From NCBI GenBank assembly GCA_016213105.1, contig JACRBN010000016.1, forward strand, positions 331,954 to 395,953: a stretch of DNA of 64,000 bases. Reading direction: 5' to 3'. Both the position numbers and the translations under genes were made by a program. Shown piece by piece: positions 24,365-33,325 of the stretch. Source of the DNA: Chloroflexota bacterium (GTDB lineage: Bacteria > Chloroflexota > Anaerolineae > Anaerolineales > Villigracilaceae). The notes below the pieces were generated by a model. The model did not search any database. It was not told where the DNA came from and was given only the letters and a program-made list of their open reading frames with translations. Every line of letters starts with the position of its first letter. The first letter of the stretch is position 1.

Positions 24365-25807
24365 ATGCTTGATAACATGGAATCCATCCTACGCGACCAA
24401 TGTGGACTTGTCCGGGACAGGCCGGTCATTGTCGGTGTATCGGGCGGACCCGACAGCCTGTGCCTGATGGAGGCCATCCGCCAGGCGGGGTATTCGCTGG
24501 TGGTGGCGCATTTCAATCACCGCCTGCGCGCCGAATCAGACAGTGAAGCGACCATGGTCGAACAGACCGCCGCCCGCCTGATGACCGCCTCCATCGTCGA
24601 TGGCGGGGACGTGCGCGGCTATGCCGCGGAACATGGCATGTCGCTCGAAGAAGCGGCCCGTCACATGCGCTACACCTTCCTGTTCGAGCAGGCGCGACGG
24701 CTGAATGCCCAGGCCGTGGCGGTCGGTCACACCGCCGACGACCAGGTGGAGACCGTGTTGATGCATTTCCTGCGCGGCGCCGGCCTGACCGGTCTCAAGG
24801 GCATGTCGATGCGCACCATCCTGCCCGCCTTCGATACGCACATCCCCATCGTCCGTCCGCTGCTCGACATCTGGCGGGAGGAGACTGTGATCTACTGCGC
24901 GGCCAACAGCCTGCGCCCCAATTACGATCCCAGCAATGACTCGCTCAATTTCACGCGCAACCGCGTGCGCAATTTGCTCATCCCCACCCTGGAGACCTAC
25001 AATCCAAGATTCCGCGAGGCCGTCTGGCGTTCGACGCAAAGCCTGAAGGCCGACCATGCCCTCCTGCGCGAAACCCTCGACACGGCCTGGAAGGAGTGCG
25101 TGACGGAGATATCGCCTGCGGTGATCACGTTCGATGCGGATCTTCTGAAGGCGCATTCGGCGGGCTTCCAGCGCAACCTGATGCGCCGCGCGGTCGAGGC
25201 CCTGCGGCCCGGGCAGGAGGTTACGTTCGCCATGCTCGAACGCGCCGCCCGCTTTATCAACCACTCCAGCGCCACCCGCACCGACCTGGCGGCCGGGTTG
25301 AGCCTGTTCCGCGAGGGAGGCGGCTTCTACCTGTCCACGCCCGGCGCCGACCTGACCTTCGACAAGTGGCCGCAAATGCCCGACGAATCCGATGCCATTC
25401 CCGTGTCCATCCCCGGCAGCTTGGAACTTTCGGGAGGCTGGCGTTTTTCGAGCGAGATGTGGCGGCTCACCGCCCTCGCCTACGAACAGGCCGAACATAA
25501 CGCGGACAACTTCCAGGTCTGGCTGGATGCGGAGCAACTGCCCAGGCCGCTGGAATTGCGCATGCGCAGCGCAGGCGACCGCTACAAGCCGCTCGGTATG
25601 GACGGACATTCGCAGAAGGTATCCGATTTTCTTGTCAACGAAAAGATGCCGCGGCGGGTGCGCGACCGCTGGCCGTTGTTGTGTTCGGGCGAAACGGTGG
25701 TGTGGATTCCCGGCTACCGCCCCGCGCACCTCTACCGCCTGACCCCCGCCACGCGCGACGTCGCCTATTTTTCCCTGACCCGCCCGCCCGACAAGCCGTC
25801 GGGTTGA
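24365..25807 (+). CDS. tilS: tRNA(Ile)-lysidine synthetase
   Basis: A 480-residue enzyme that attaches lysine to C34 of tRNA-Ile so that it reads AUA codons. The PP-loop ATP motif SGGPDS lies at residues 26-31, and FNHRLRAESD and HTADDQVETVLMHFLRGAG are the next conserved strings. The C-terminal TilS domain is present, with RMRSAGDRYKPLGMDGHSQK. Length is typical. The only full-length copy seen here starts without a Shine-Dalgarno site. Confidence 0.95.
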   Translation: MLDNMESILRDQCGLVRDRPVIVGVSGGPDSLCLMEAIRQAGYSLVVAHFNHRLRAESDSEATMVEQTAARLMTASIVDGGDVRGYAAEHGMSLEEAARHMRYTFLFEQARRLNAQAVAVGHTADDQVETVLMHFLRGAGLTGLKGMSMRTILPAFDTHIPIVRPLLDIWREETVIYCAANSLRPNYDPSNDSLNFTRNRVRNLLIPTLETYNPRFREAVWRSTQSLKADHALLRETLDTAWKECVTEISPAVITFDADLLKAHSAGFQRNLMRRAVEALRPGQEVTFAMLERAARFINHSSATRTDLAAGLSLFREGGGFYLSTPGADLTFDKWPQMPDESDAIPVSIPGSLELSGGWRFSSEMWRLTALAYEQAEHNADNFQVWLDAEQLPRPLELRMRSAGDRYKPLGMDGHSQKVSDFLVNEKMPRRVRDRWPLLCSGETVVWIPGYRPAHLYRLTPATRDVAYFSLTRPPDKPSG

Positions 25808-25825
25808 GCAGGTCCCTGCCATGAA

Positions 25826-25864
25826 ACAGGCCAGCCCTTGATTCGGCTGGCCTGTCTGTTTTAT
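25826..25864 (+). terminator. Rho-independent terminator after tilS
   Basis: ACAGGCCAGCC (25826-25836) and GGCTGGCCTGT (25845-25855) around eight bases, followed by CTGTTTTATTT. It also faces the end of the convergent recombinase gene. Confidence 0.85.
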
Positions 25865-26763
25865 TTGATTTCGTTGTTCAACTGGCGCAACTTGAGGTTG
25901 ATCTCACGCCATTGGATCTTGGAGACGCCCATCTTCTGGCGGATCTTATCCGGTTCCAGGCCGGACTGATAATCGCGCAGGGCGCAGGTCCAGCGGCACA
26001 TGTCGAAGGACAGGTGCTTCGAACCCAGGCCCGCCTCCTCGCCGATGTCTTCGAGCAGGTATTCGAGGCGGCGCGGCGACCAGGGGAAGAGCTGATCCAC
26101 GACCGGGTACTGGCTGAGGTACTCCTTGTAGGCGGGCGTCCAGTCGTCGGCCAGGGCCAGCTTGCGTTCCTTGTAGCGGTTGGCCGGGCTGGCATAACGG
26201 ATGAACACCTGCGGCCCGGAGGCCACCTCCAGGTCGATGTGGTTGAGGTGGATGCCCAGGCACTCGCTCTTTTTGATGCCCGTGGTGAGCAGCAGGTAGG
26301 CCAGGGTATACGGACGCGCATCGGGTTTGCGTTCGCGGCGGGAACGGTCGGCCGCCAGCAGCACCGCCTGGACCTCCTCCTCGGTCAGCACCTGCGGCAG
26401 CGGGCTGATGGCCGAACGCTGCAGCACCTTCTCGGCGGGATCGATCAGGATCGCGCCATGCTGGTGCAGCCAGCGGAAGAAGGACTTGGTTGAGGTGATG
26501 CGCCGCGCCAGCGTCTTGGGGCTGCATGGGACGGCGCGCAGTTTCTCCATCCATTCGAAGAAACGGTTGAGGTCGTTGGTGGTGATGGCGCCGATGGTCG
26601 TATCGGGCGCGAGGAAATCCGTCAACAAACGCACATCCGACAGGAAGGCTTTGACGGTATTGGGCGAACGGCCCTGGTCGTTCAGGTACATTTCCCAGCC
26701 TTTCAGGGCGGGAACCAGGGTGGTTTGGGAGTTAATATAAGCAAGATCGACTGATTGGCTCAT
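25861..26763 (-). CDS. Tyrosine recombinase-like protein lacking catalytic residues
   Basis: A 300-residue protein with the two-domain plan of XerC/phage integrases: a SAM-like core-binding domain (about 15-105, SPNTVKAFLSDVRLLTDFL) and a catalytic-like domain from about 125. The active site is degraded. The box I Arg in TGIRxSE is Lys164 (TGIKKSE). The HxxR of box II reads DMCR with Asp254 for His and Arg257 kept. The next His is Val280, and no Tyr occurs near position 289. It should bind DNA but not cut it. It stands alone with a strong promoter, AAGGAGG and an inverted repeat around the promoter. Confidence 0.82.
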   Translation of the reverse strand: MSQSVDLAYINSQTTLVPALKGWEMYLNDQGRSPNTVKAFLSDVRLLTDFLAPDTTIGAITTNDLNRFFEWMEKLRAVPCSPKTLARRITSTKSFFRWLHQHGAILIDPAEKVLQRSAISPLPQVLTEEEVQAVLLAADRSRRERKPDARPYTLAYLLLTTGIKKSECLGIHLNHIDLEVASGPQVFIRYASPANRYKERKLALADDWTPAYKEYLSQYPVVDQLFPWSPRRLEYLLEDIGEEAGLGSKHLSFDMCRWTCALRDYQSGLEPDKIRQKMGVSKIQWREINLKLRQLNNEIK

Positions 26764-26797
26764 GGAGCCTCCTTACATGGGAAGCGCGTGCTCTTTT

Positions 26798-26850
26798 CGT
26801 ATAGTTTAGCGAAAAAGCGGACATGTGTCAACCACGTATTTGGCTATACG
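26798..26850 (-). promoter_or_regulatory. Strong promoter of the recombinase-like gene, bracketed by an inverted repeat
   Basis: On the minus strand TTGACA (26831-26826) and TAAACT (26808-26803) are 17 bp apart. CGTATAG (26798-26804) and CTATACG (26844-26850) bracket the promoter and could be an operator. Confidence 0.65.
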
Positions 26851-26944
26851 CTCACCCTATCCATGACGCGGGATGGACCCGTAACTTTATCTGAGATAGG
26901 CAGATTGCCACTCCGCCCCACGCGGTCTCTCCCCCACTGCAAGG

Positions 26945-28444
26945 CTAATGCGATAATTCCTCCGGTCGAAAACATGAATTGTAATCGTACCCAAGGATCA
27001 AACGATAGGGAACGGGACTGTTCGGGTCGGGCATGGAAAGCTGGTTGGCCGTGTCCAAAAGTCCCAGCGCGTTCAATATGATGGTGCGCTCGTTGGGATC
27101 CTGACCCATGGTGTAATCCACCAATACCGAGGCGCCGTAATCCTGGCTGTCCGCGGCGGAGATGCTGGTGTCATAGCCCATGTAATTCAGGTTCGAGGCG
27201 GCCAGCAATTCCTGGCTGGCGACGGCGGTGCCGTTTTGCACTTCGATCTTAATCGCCTCGCGCACCACCGCGATCTGTGAAAGCGTGGTGGCTTCGATCA
27301 TCAACTGCTGGAGCGCCTTCTCATCCGGCAGCAGCACGGATGCGCCGCCGGGCGTCATCCACGAGGAGACGTAGGGCGGGCGGATGTAATATCCGCGGAT
27401 GTCGGCGTTGGTCATGCGCGGAGCATACGGCGCCAGTTTGAGCAGGTCGGTCAGGCCCAGGTCGGTGACGACCAGGCTGGAGAAATCGTTGTACAGTTGC
27501 GGGATCTTGCTGAGGGTGTCGGTGCGCAGGGCCTGGTCGAAGATGGCGCGCAGCACCTCCTGCTGGCGGCGACCGCGGTCGAAGTCGCTGGACTTGGAGC
27601 GCGAACGCGCATACCACAACGCCAGGTCGCCGTCCATGTGGACGAAGCCCGGGCCGACGGTGTACATCCACCAGTTATCCTCGTTGTAGGGATCGTAGGA
27701 GGGATCGATCAGCCGCCAGTCGGTATAGGCGCAGCCCACGGGCACGTCCACGCCGCCCAGGGTGTCGACCATGCTGCGGAAGCCGTCGAACTCGACCATG
27801 GCCGTGTGATCGATGCGGATGCCGAGATTGTACGCAATCGTGTCCTTGAGCAGGCCGGGCCCGCCGCCCGCATATCCCGTCAGTTCGCCGCTTTGGTAGG
27901 CGGTGTTGATGCGCTGCATCCCGACCGTGGGGATGTAGATCCACAGGTCGCGCGGGATGGAGATGAGCGAAACCTGCCCCTCCCTGGGCCACAGGATGGC
28001 GATGACCAGCGTGTCGGTGCGATAGGAGGAGCCTGGGCGTTTGTCCGAGCCGATCAAAAGGAAGTTGACCGTCTCATTGTCGGTCAGCGGCGGCAGGGCG
28101 GTCGGTTGAAGGTTGGGGTCGGGAGTGGGCGGGGCCACCGAGGTCGGGAAGAGCAGGTTCAGGTCGACCGTCGGCGTGGCATCCACGGGCGGGACGGGGG
28201 TGGCCGAGGCGGTCGCCGTGGGCAGGATCTGGATCACGTCGTAGGGGGTGGGCGTAAACAGCGAGGGCTGGAACGGCGTCGGCGTGGGCGAGGCGTCCGC
28301 CGCCACCGTCACCAGGATGAACGGCAGGGACTGGGCGGCGGCCGGGGCGGGCGCAGGGGGCGCGGCGCAACCCGTCAGGCTGGATACCGTTACGATGACG
28401 GCCAGCAGGCTGAGGGTCAGGCGGAGAAGGCGGGACTTCTTCAT
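26945..28444 (-). CDS. LytR-CpsA-Psr (LCP) family lipoprotein with LytR C-terminal domain
   Basis: A 499-residue surface protein. The signal peptide ends in the lipobox SLTGC, followed by a long Pro/Thr/Ala linker. The LCP domain (about 145-345) shows NFLLIGSDKRPGSSYRTDTL, SLISIPRDLWI and RSRSKSSDFDRGRRQQEVL, whose Arg/Asp residues bind the polyprenyl pyrophosphate. A LytR_C domain (about 390-480, KIEVQNGTAVASQE) ends the chain. LCP enzymes attach glycopolymers to peptidoglycan. It is the last gene of an operon with a kinase-like sensor and a LysM protein. Confidence 0.92.
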   Translation of the reverse strand: MKKSRLLRLTLSLLAVIVTVSSLTGCAAPPAPAPAAAQSLPFILVTVAADASPTPTPFQPSLFTPTPYDVIQILPTATASATPVPPVDATPTVDLNLLFPTSVAPPTPDPNLQPTALPPLTDNETVNFLLIGSDKRPGSSYRTDTLVIAILWPREGQVSLISIPRDLWIYIPTVGMQRINTAYQSGELTGYAGGGPGLLKDTIAYNLGIRIDHTAMVEFDGFRSMVDTLGGVDVPVGCAYTDWRLIDPSYDPYNEDNWWMYTVGPGFVHMDGDLALWYARSRSKSSDFDRGRRQQEVLRAIFDQALRTDTLSKIPQLYNDFSSLVVTDLGLTDLLKLAPYAPRMTNADIRGYYIRPPYVSSWMTPGGASVLLPDEKALQQLMIEATTLSQIAVVREAIKIEVQNGTAVASQELLAASNLNYMGYDTSISAADSQDYGASVLVDYTMGQDPNERTIILNALGLLDTANQLSMPDPNSPVPYRLILGYDYNSCFRPEELSH

Positions 28445-28483
28445 GTGGAGGACGCAGGCACTTCCAAATCCCCCGTGCAGGGA

Positions 28484-29299
28484 TTACGGGAAGGCCGTAA
28501 TCGTGGGCACGGGCGGGTCGGTGGCGGGAGGTTCCGTGGGAGGCGCGAGTGTGGGCGAAGGCGGCGGTTCGGCGGTGGGCGGCGTGACAGGCGTCTCAGT
28601 CAACGGATCGGTCGGGAAGGGCGTGATGGGCGTGGGCGTGAAGAAATCTGGGATCAGGGTGACGCCCGGCGTGGGGGTCGGGACGGCCGTGCGGGGAGTC
28701 ACGTTGGGCACCCATAGCAATTGCCCCACCCGAATGGAGGTGGAGAAGCCCAGGCAGTTCCCCTGCTGGAGCATGGGCACGCTCGTCCCATACACCACAG
28801 AGATGCGATAAAGCGTATCGCCCGGTTGAACCCAATAGCGCACCCAGCCCCGCGGAACACCGCAATTCACGGGGGTGTTGACGGGGGTAAACAAGGCCAG
28901 GGGATTATTCGGAACGAAAAGCGTGGAGCCTGCCACCAGCGATTCGCTCAACAGGCAGTTGGCCTGGATGAGCGCATCGGACGTGGTGCTGTAACGGGCC
29001 GCCAGGCTGGCCAGGGTATCGCCGGGCAGGACGGGAACGCCGATCCAGTTCGCGGGCGGGTTGCAGGCGGGCGGGGGCGGCGGGGTGTTCGTGAGGGTGG
29101 GCAGCGCAGTGGGCAGGAGCGGCGCGTTCGACGTGTGGGTCGCGGTCAGGAAGACCGGCAGGGTCGGCAGGTTTTCGGTGGAGGCCACCTGCGGCTGGGT
29201 GAAACTCTCGGACATGGCCAGGGAAAATCCCCCGATGACCAGCCCAATCGAGATCAGCCCGATCAACACAGCCATGCCGAGCTGGCGCAAGGCCTGCAT
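28484..29299 (-). CDS. Membrane-anchored protein with two LysM domains
   Basis: A 271-residue protein with an N-terminal membrane helix (about 8-29) and an extracytoplasmic part. It has two LysM-like repeats, VPVLPGDTLASLAARYSTTS near residue 90 and VQPGDTLYRISVVYGTSV near 160, and a Pro/Thr-rich tail of about 70 residues. It should bind peptidoglycan or chitin-like glycans. Its ATG follows the stop of the upstream kinase-like gene with no spacer (TAAATG), and the LCP gene starts 39 bases after its end, so the three are probably one operon. Confidence 0.83.
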   Translation of the reverse strand: MQALRQLGMAVLIGLISIGLVIGGFSLAMSESFTQPQVASTENLPTLPVFLTATHTSNAPLLPTALPTLTNTPPPPPACNPPANWIGVPVLPGDTLASLAARYSTTSDALIQANCLLSESLVAGSTLFVPNNPLALFTPVNTPVNCGVPRGWVRYWVQPGDTLYRISVVYGTSVPMLQQGNCLGFSTSIRVGQLLWVPNVTPRTAVPTPTPGVTLIPDFFTPTPITPFPTDPLTETPVTPPTAEPPPSPTLAPPTEPPATDPPVPTITAFP

Positions 29300-31687
29300 T
29301 TATCTCTTCCCTTTTTCAACCAGGGGACGTTCGAGGTGATCTTCCTGGGAGACGGGCAGGAGCACACTAAACGTGGAGCCAACTCCCATTTCACTCTCCA
29401 CCCAAATGCGGCCTTGTTGAGCCTCGGTAAGCGTCCGGGCAATCGACAGGCCCACACCCGTATCCCCCACTCCCTGGATGAGAACGTTGTCGGCGCGATA
29501 AAGGCGGGTAAAGACCCGCGGCAGGTCATCGGGCAGGATTCCGCCGCCCGAATCGCTGACCTGGATGAGCACGAAGTTCTGGGTTTCCTCGGTCTTCATC
29601 TCGACCTTGAGCTTGATCGAGCCTTCGACCGGCGTCGCCGCCCCTGCGTTTTGCAGCAGATGCACCAGAATCTGCTGGAGGGCCTCGCGGTCCGCGTAAA
29701 TGGGAGCGAGGCGCTTCGGCAGTTCCAAGTGAATGGAGATGTTCTTCTCGCGCACCTGGTTGCTGGTGTAGCTCATGGCATTATCGATCACCAGGTTCAG
29801 GTCGGCGGGTTCGAGCTTGAGGTCGGCCAGGCCGGTCTCGAGCGTGTTGAGCTGGATCATATCCTCGACCAGGTTGTTGATGCGCTCGATGGAAGTCTTG
29901 ATGCGCTCCACGAATTTGCGCTGGAGCGAACCGAGGATGCCCACCGATTCACCCAGCAGCAGGTCGGTGTAGCCGATGATGGAGGACATCGGCTGGCGCA
30001 ATTCCTGGGAAATGGACGCGATTACCTGGGCCTGCTCGGTGGAGCGGGTGGTGGTGGCGTGTCCCTTCTCATATTCGAGCACCTTCATGTTGGCGTCGGC
30101 CAGTTGGTTTTGAAGGTGGGCCACCTGTTCGAGCGTGGCGCGCAGTTCCTTCTCCACCTGGTTGACTTCGACACCCTGGTTGGCCTTGAGCCTGGTGCGC
30201 AGTTCGATGGTTTCCTGCTGCAACTGCTCGATGATGCGCTGGGATTCCTCCTGGACGGCACGCAGGGCGGCCACATCGGGCCCCTTGACGGCCTTCCTGG
30301 CCTCCAAGTCTTTGAGCAATTCCTGGTTTTGTACTTCCAACTCATCCGCGCGCTGCTTCGCCGAGTCCAACGCCAGGCGCACCTGTTCACTCTGCGACTC
30401 GAGGCGGTTGACCTGCTGGGTGCGCTGAATGATAGGCACCACCGAAACAGCGATATTGGCCAGGAAGGCCTGGTCTTCGGCGCTCCACAAGCGGTTGGAA
30501 TAGGGCGAAAGCAACATCACGCCGCCGAGTACATCCTTCTCGGGCGTGACGATGGGGACGCAGATCAGGTGTCCCGGGCTGGGCAGGCCCAGCATCTCCC
30601 CCAATCCGCGGATGTCGGATGAGGTGCTGGAGGCTGGCATGCGCAGGGGGCGTCCGCGCTGGATCGAATTCGCCAGCATCGGGATCATGTTCTTGTTCAG
30701 GCTCCCGCCCTCCAGGATCTCCTCGCGGATCAAGTCATACCCGCTGGCGATGATGAGCTGATTCTTGTTGTCGGTCAGGTAGATGAGGAAGCACAGGTCG
30801 GCCAGCATGGTCTGCGCAATGGCGCGCGACAGGGTCTGGCTGATCTTGCTGGGGGTTGTCTCGGCGGCCAGCGCCAGCATGGCATGGAAAGTCTTGGGGT
30901 CGGTGCTGTATCTTCGGCGTTCGGGACGCGGCCCGCTCGATTCGGCTCTTTCCTCGCGCTCGGCCTTGACCGCCTTTGCGGCCATGGAGGACGGTCGCAA
31001 GGTGCCCGTGGACGGCATGGGGAAACGCTGCGGCAGGGTCAACAGGATCGGGAAGGCCGCCATGTAGGCCAGGCGCAGGATCCCCGAGTAATTGCTGTCA
31101 GACGTCAACAGCATGTGCCCCACATGGCCCGCAAAGAGCATGACTATCATCACGATGCCGTTCCAGTATCCGTTCGGACAGCGCACCAGCAAGGTCAATG
31201 CCCCCGCGAGCAGGAAGACCTGGGAGGTGATCTGCCAGACCAGCTCGTCCAGCGTGCGGTTGTACATCATGCTGAAGGACTGGTCGCTCCACGTCTGCAA
31301 ACTGATGAAGGTCGCCAGCGCCAGCGCAATCGTCACCAGGGCCGTGGCAAAATCCGCGATCGGGCTGGGTTCGGGGAAGTTCCACAGCCAGATGATCATG
31401 ATGATGCTGAACAGCGTGAACGCCCGGTCGAGCGGTGGCAGGCTGGCGGTGGGATTGATCAGCCCCTCCCAGCCCAGCACGCTGAATCCAAACATGAAAA
31501 ATTGCGCCAGTAACAACAACCCCAGCCCAAGCATGGTGCGCTTGACCTGGGGAAATTCGCTGGTGCGCCAGTTGTTGAAGGATGCGTATAACGCAAATCC
31601 AATGGAGAAGACCAATGCGTAATGATAGAACATAACGCCATTGGGATCGGCCAGGAAGGTAAAGATTTGATCCAGCAATGCATTCAT
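29300..31687 (-). CDS. Histidine kinase-like membrane sensor with His-to-Gln change in the H-box
   Basis: A 795-residue sensor. About seven N-terminal hydrophobic segments (to about residue 215) are followed by a GAF-like domain (about 265-420), a long coiled coil (about 420-545), an HisKA-like helix pair and a full HATPase domain. The HATPase domain has LLQNAG (N box), VSDSGGG (G1) and GDTGVGLSIAR (G2). In the H-box the expected SHELR reads SQELR with Gln561, so the phospho-acceptor is missing while the ATP site looks intact. It heads an operon with LysM and LCP genes and has no adjacent response regulator. Confidence 0.88.
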   Translation of the reverse strand: MNALLDQIFTFLADPNGVMFYHYALVFSIGFALYASFNNWRTSEFPQVKRTMLGLGLLLLAQFFMFGFSVLGWEGLINPTASLPPLDRAFTLFSIIMIIWLWNFPEPSPIADFATALVTIALALATFISLQTWSDQSFSMMYNRTLDELVWQITSQVFLLAGALTLLVRCPNGYWNGIVMIVMLFAGHVGHMLLTSDSNYSGILRLAYMAAFPILLTLPQRFPMPSTGTLRPSSMAAKAVKAEREERAESSGPRPERRRYSTDPKTFHAMLALAAETTPSKISQTLSRAIAQTMLADLCFLIYLTDNKNQLIIASGYDLIREEILEGGSLNKNMIPMLANSIQRGRPLRMPASSTSSDIRGLGEMLGLPSPGHLICVPIVTPEKDVLGGVMLLSPYSNRLWSAEDQAFLANIAVSVVPIIQRTQQVNRLESQSEQVRLALDSAKQRADELEVQNQELLKDLEARKAVKGPDVAALRAVQEESQRIIEQLQQETIELRTRLKANQGVEVNQVEKELRATLEQVAHLQNQLADANMKVLEYEKGHATTTRSTEQAQVIASISQELRQPMSSIIGYTDLLLGESVGILGSLQRKFVERIKTSIERINNLVEDMIQLNTLETGLADLKLEPADLNLVIDNAMSYTSNQVREKNISIHLELPKRLAPIYADREALQQILVHLLQNAGAATPVEGSIKLKVEMKTEETQNFVLIQVSDSGGGILPDDLPRVFTRLYRADNVLIQGVGDTGVGLSIARTLTEAQQGRIWVESEMGVGSTFSVLLPVSQEDHLERPLVEKGKR

Positions 31688-31694
31688 TGACTGA

Positions 31695-31742
31695 ATTATA
31701 CTGCCAGTCTCAAGTTTTTGGCGCGCAGGCAGCGGCTATAAT
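31695..31742. promoter_or_regulatory. Divergent pair of leaderless-type -10 boxes
   Basis: TATAAT on the minus strand (31700-31695) lies seven bases before the kinase-like ATG at 31687. TATAAT on the plus strand (31737-31742) lies six bases before the TPR-gene ATG at 31749. Neither start has a Shine-Dalgarno site. Confidence 0.6.
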
Positions 31743-31748
31743 GGGAAC

Positions 31749-33137
31749 ATGCAACGAAATTCTCACGTTCGCGCCCTGCTGATCCTGCTCCTGCTGGCGC
31801 TGGTCATTGCGGGTCCCATCCTGGTCAGCGGATTCTGGAGTCTGCGCGCAGCCGAATCCACGGACATCCCCGCGCGGGCGATGGAGCTTTACGAAACGGC
31901 GGCCACCCGTCTGTTCTGGCGCGGCGACCTGTGGGAACGCGCGGGCATTGCCGCGCAGCAGGCCGGGCAGTCCGAACAGGCCATGCGCCTGCTGGAGCGC
32001 GCGCCGTCCCTCTCCGCGCAGGGCTGGTTGTCTCTCGGCCAGGCCAGGCTCCAGGCGCAGCTTCCCGACCAGGCGTTGACGGCCTTCGAGTCCTCCATCG
32101 AGCAACACGCCACGGCGCAGGCCTTCGCGGGCATTGCCCAGGTGCGCCACATGCAGGGGAATATCGAGGCCGAACGCGCCGCGCTGGAGAATCAACTTTT
32201 GCTGGCGCCCGAAGATGCCGCCGCGCAATATCGTCTGGGCCTGCTGCTTTCCCTGCTGGACATCAACAGCGCCATGACTCACTTCCAACTCGCCTCCCAA
32301 CTGGACGGGGAGTATGCTCCCGTTTTCGAGACGCTGCGCTCCACCCTGAACCTGGCCGAACTTGACCCGACCGAGACGGGCCGCCTCGTCACTCTGGGGC
32401 GCGGAATGGGCCTGGTCGATGAATGGGACCTGGCCAGGCGCGCCTTCGAAGCCGCCGTGGCCGCCGACGCGCAAAACGCCGAAGCCTGGGCCTGGCTCGG
32501 CGAGGCGAAACAGCACCTCGGCGGGGACGCTCGCGCGGACCTGGACCAGGCCCTGACGCTGGCCCCCCAGTCGGTCGTCGTGCGCGGATTACGCGGACTA
32601 TATTGGAAGCGCAGCGGGGATGCGCGCCAGGCGCTGTCCGAATATCAGCAGGCCGCTGCCCTCGAACCCGATAATCCCGCCTGGAAGGCCTCGCTCGGTG
32701 AAACCTACGCGCGCCTGGGCGACCTGGTGCTGGCGCTCTCGAACTTCCAGCGCGCCACGGAACTCGCCCCCGACGAATCCGCTTATTGGCGGCTGCTGGC
32801 CGTCTTCTGCGTGGAGAACGGTGTGCACGTCGAAGATGTGGGCCTGCCCGCCGCGCAGCAAGCGGTGGATCTGTCGCCCGATGACCCGCTCGCGCTGGAC
32901 ATCCTCGGCTGGACTCAGCTTTCCCTGGGAAAATTCTACACCGCCGAACAAACCCTGTTCTCCGCGCTCGCGCTTGCGCCCGATTACGCCAGCGCACACC
33001 TGCACCTGGCGCTGGTCTACCTGCAAACCGGCGACCGCACCGCTGCCTATGCCCACCTCCGCCGCGTCATGGAGGTCGATCCCAACGGCGCCTCGGGCCA
33101 GCAGGCGGATGCGATCCTGAAACAATATTTTCCGTAG
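31749..33137 (+). CDS. Membrane-anchored tetratricopeptide repeat protein
   Basis: A 462-residue protein with one N-terminal membrane helix (about 8-28) and about ten TPR-like helix pairs over the rest. Clear repeats include AEAWAWLGEAKQHLGG, RQALSEYQQAAALEPDNPAW and ETYARLGDLVLALSNFQRAT. It should be a scaffold outside or inside the membrane, depending on orientation; partner unknown. It shares a 61-bp divergent promoter region with the envelope operon and may be controlled with it. Confidence 0.83.
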   Translation: MQRNSHVRALLILLLLALVIAGPILVSGFWSLRAAESTDIPARAMELYETAATRLFWRGDLWERAGIAAQQAGQSEQAMRLLERAPSLSAQGWLSLGQARLQAQLPDQALTAFESSIEQHATAQAFAGIAQVRHMQGNIEAERAALENQLLLAPEDAAAQYRLGLLLSLLDINSAMTHFQLASQLDGEYAPVFETLRSTLNLAELDPTETGRLVTLGRGMGLVDEWDLARRAFEAAVAADAQNAEAWAWLGEAKQHLGGDARADLDQALTLAPQSVVVRGLRGLYWKRSGDARQALSEYQQAAALEPDNPAWKASLGETYARLGDLVLALSNFQRATELAPDESAYWRLLAVFCVENGVHVEDVGLPAAQQAVDLSPDDPLALDILGWTQLSLGKFYTAEQTLFSALALAPDYASAHLHLALVYLQTGDRTAAYAHLRRVMEVDPNGASGQQADAILKQYFP

Positions 33138-33176
33138 CGTAAGGTCCGCCCTGCCTGCACCGTGCGCAGGCACGCG

Positions 33177-33288
33177 TGAGCGGAGCCGCGCGTACTTTGC
33201 GCGGCGCAGTCGAAGGGCCATAACCTCAAGCATTCCCCGCTCCACCGCGCTTCGACTGCGGGACGGAAGTCCACCGTCCCTCCGCTCA
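33177..33288. repeat. Nested intergenic inverted repeat
   Basis: Outer arms TGAGCGGAG (33177-33185) and CTCCGCTCA (33280-33288) enclose inner arms CGCAGTCGAAG (33205-33215) and CTTCGACTGCG (33250-33260). A further GGACGG/CCGTCC hairpin sits between the inner and outer right arms. The CTTCGAC...CGCTCAGCGC string resembles a dispersed repeat common in bacterial genomes, here with a hairpin inserted into one arm. Confidence 0.55.
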
Positions 33289-33312
33289 GCGCGAAGGGGG
33301 CTTCCTTAATGA

Positions 33313-33318
33313 TAAAAT
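33313..33318 (+). promoter_or_regulatory. -10 box 7 nt before the start codon (leaderless type)
   Basis: TAAAAT at 33313-33318, seven bases, ATG at 33326, no Shine-Dalgarno. Confidence 0.4.
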
Positions 33319-33325
33319 TCCACCC

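Noticed and set aside
27497..30622. Long plus-strand open frames opposite the LCP, LysM and kinase-like genes
   Set aside because: They mirror real genes with clear motifs and are made of low-complexity Arg/Gly/Gln strings.
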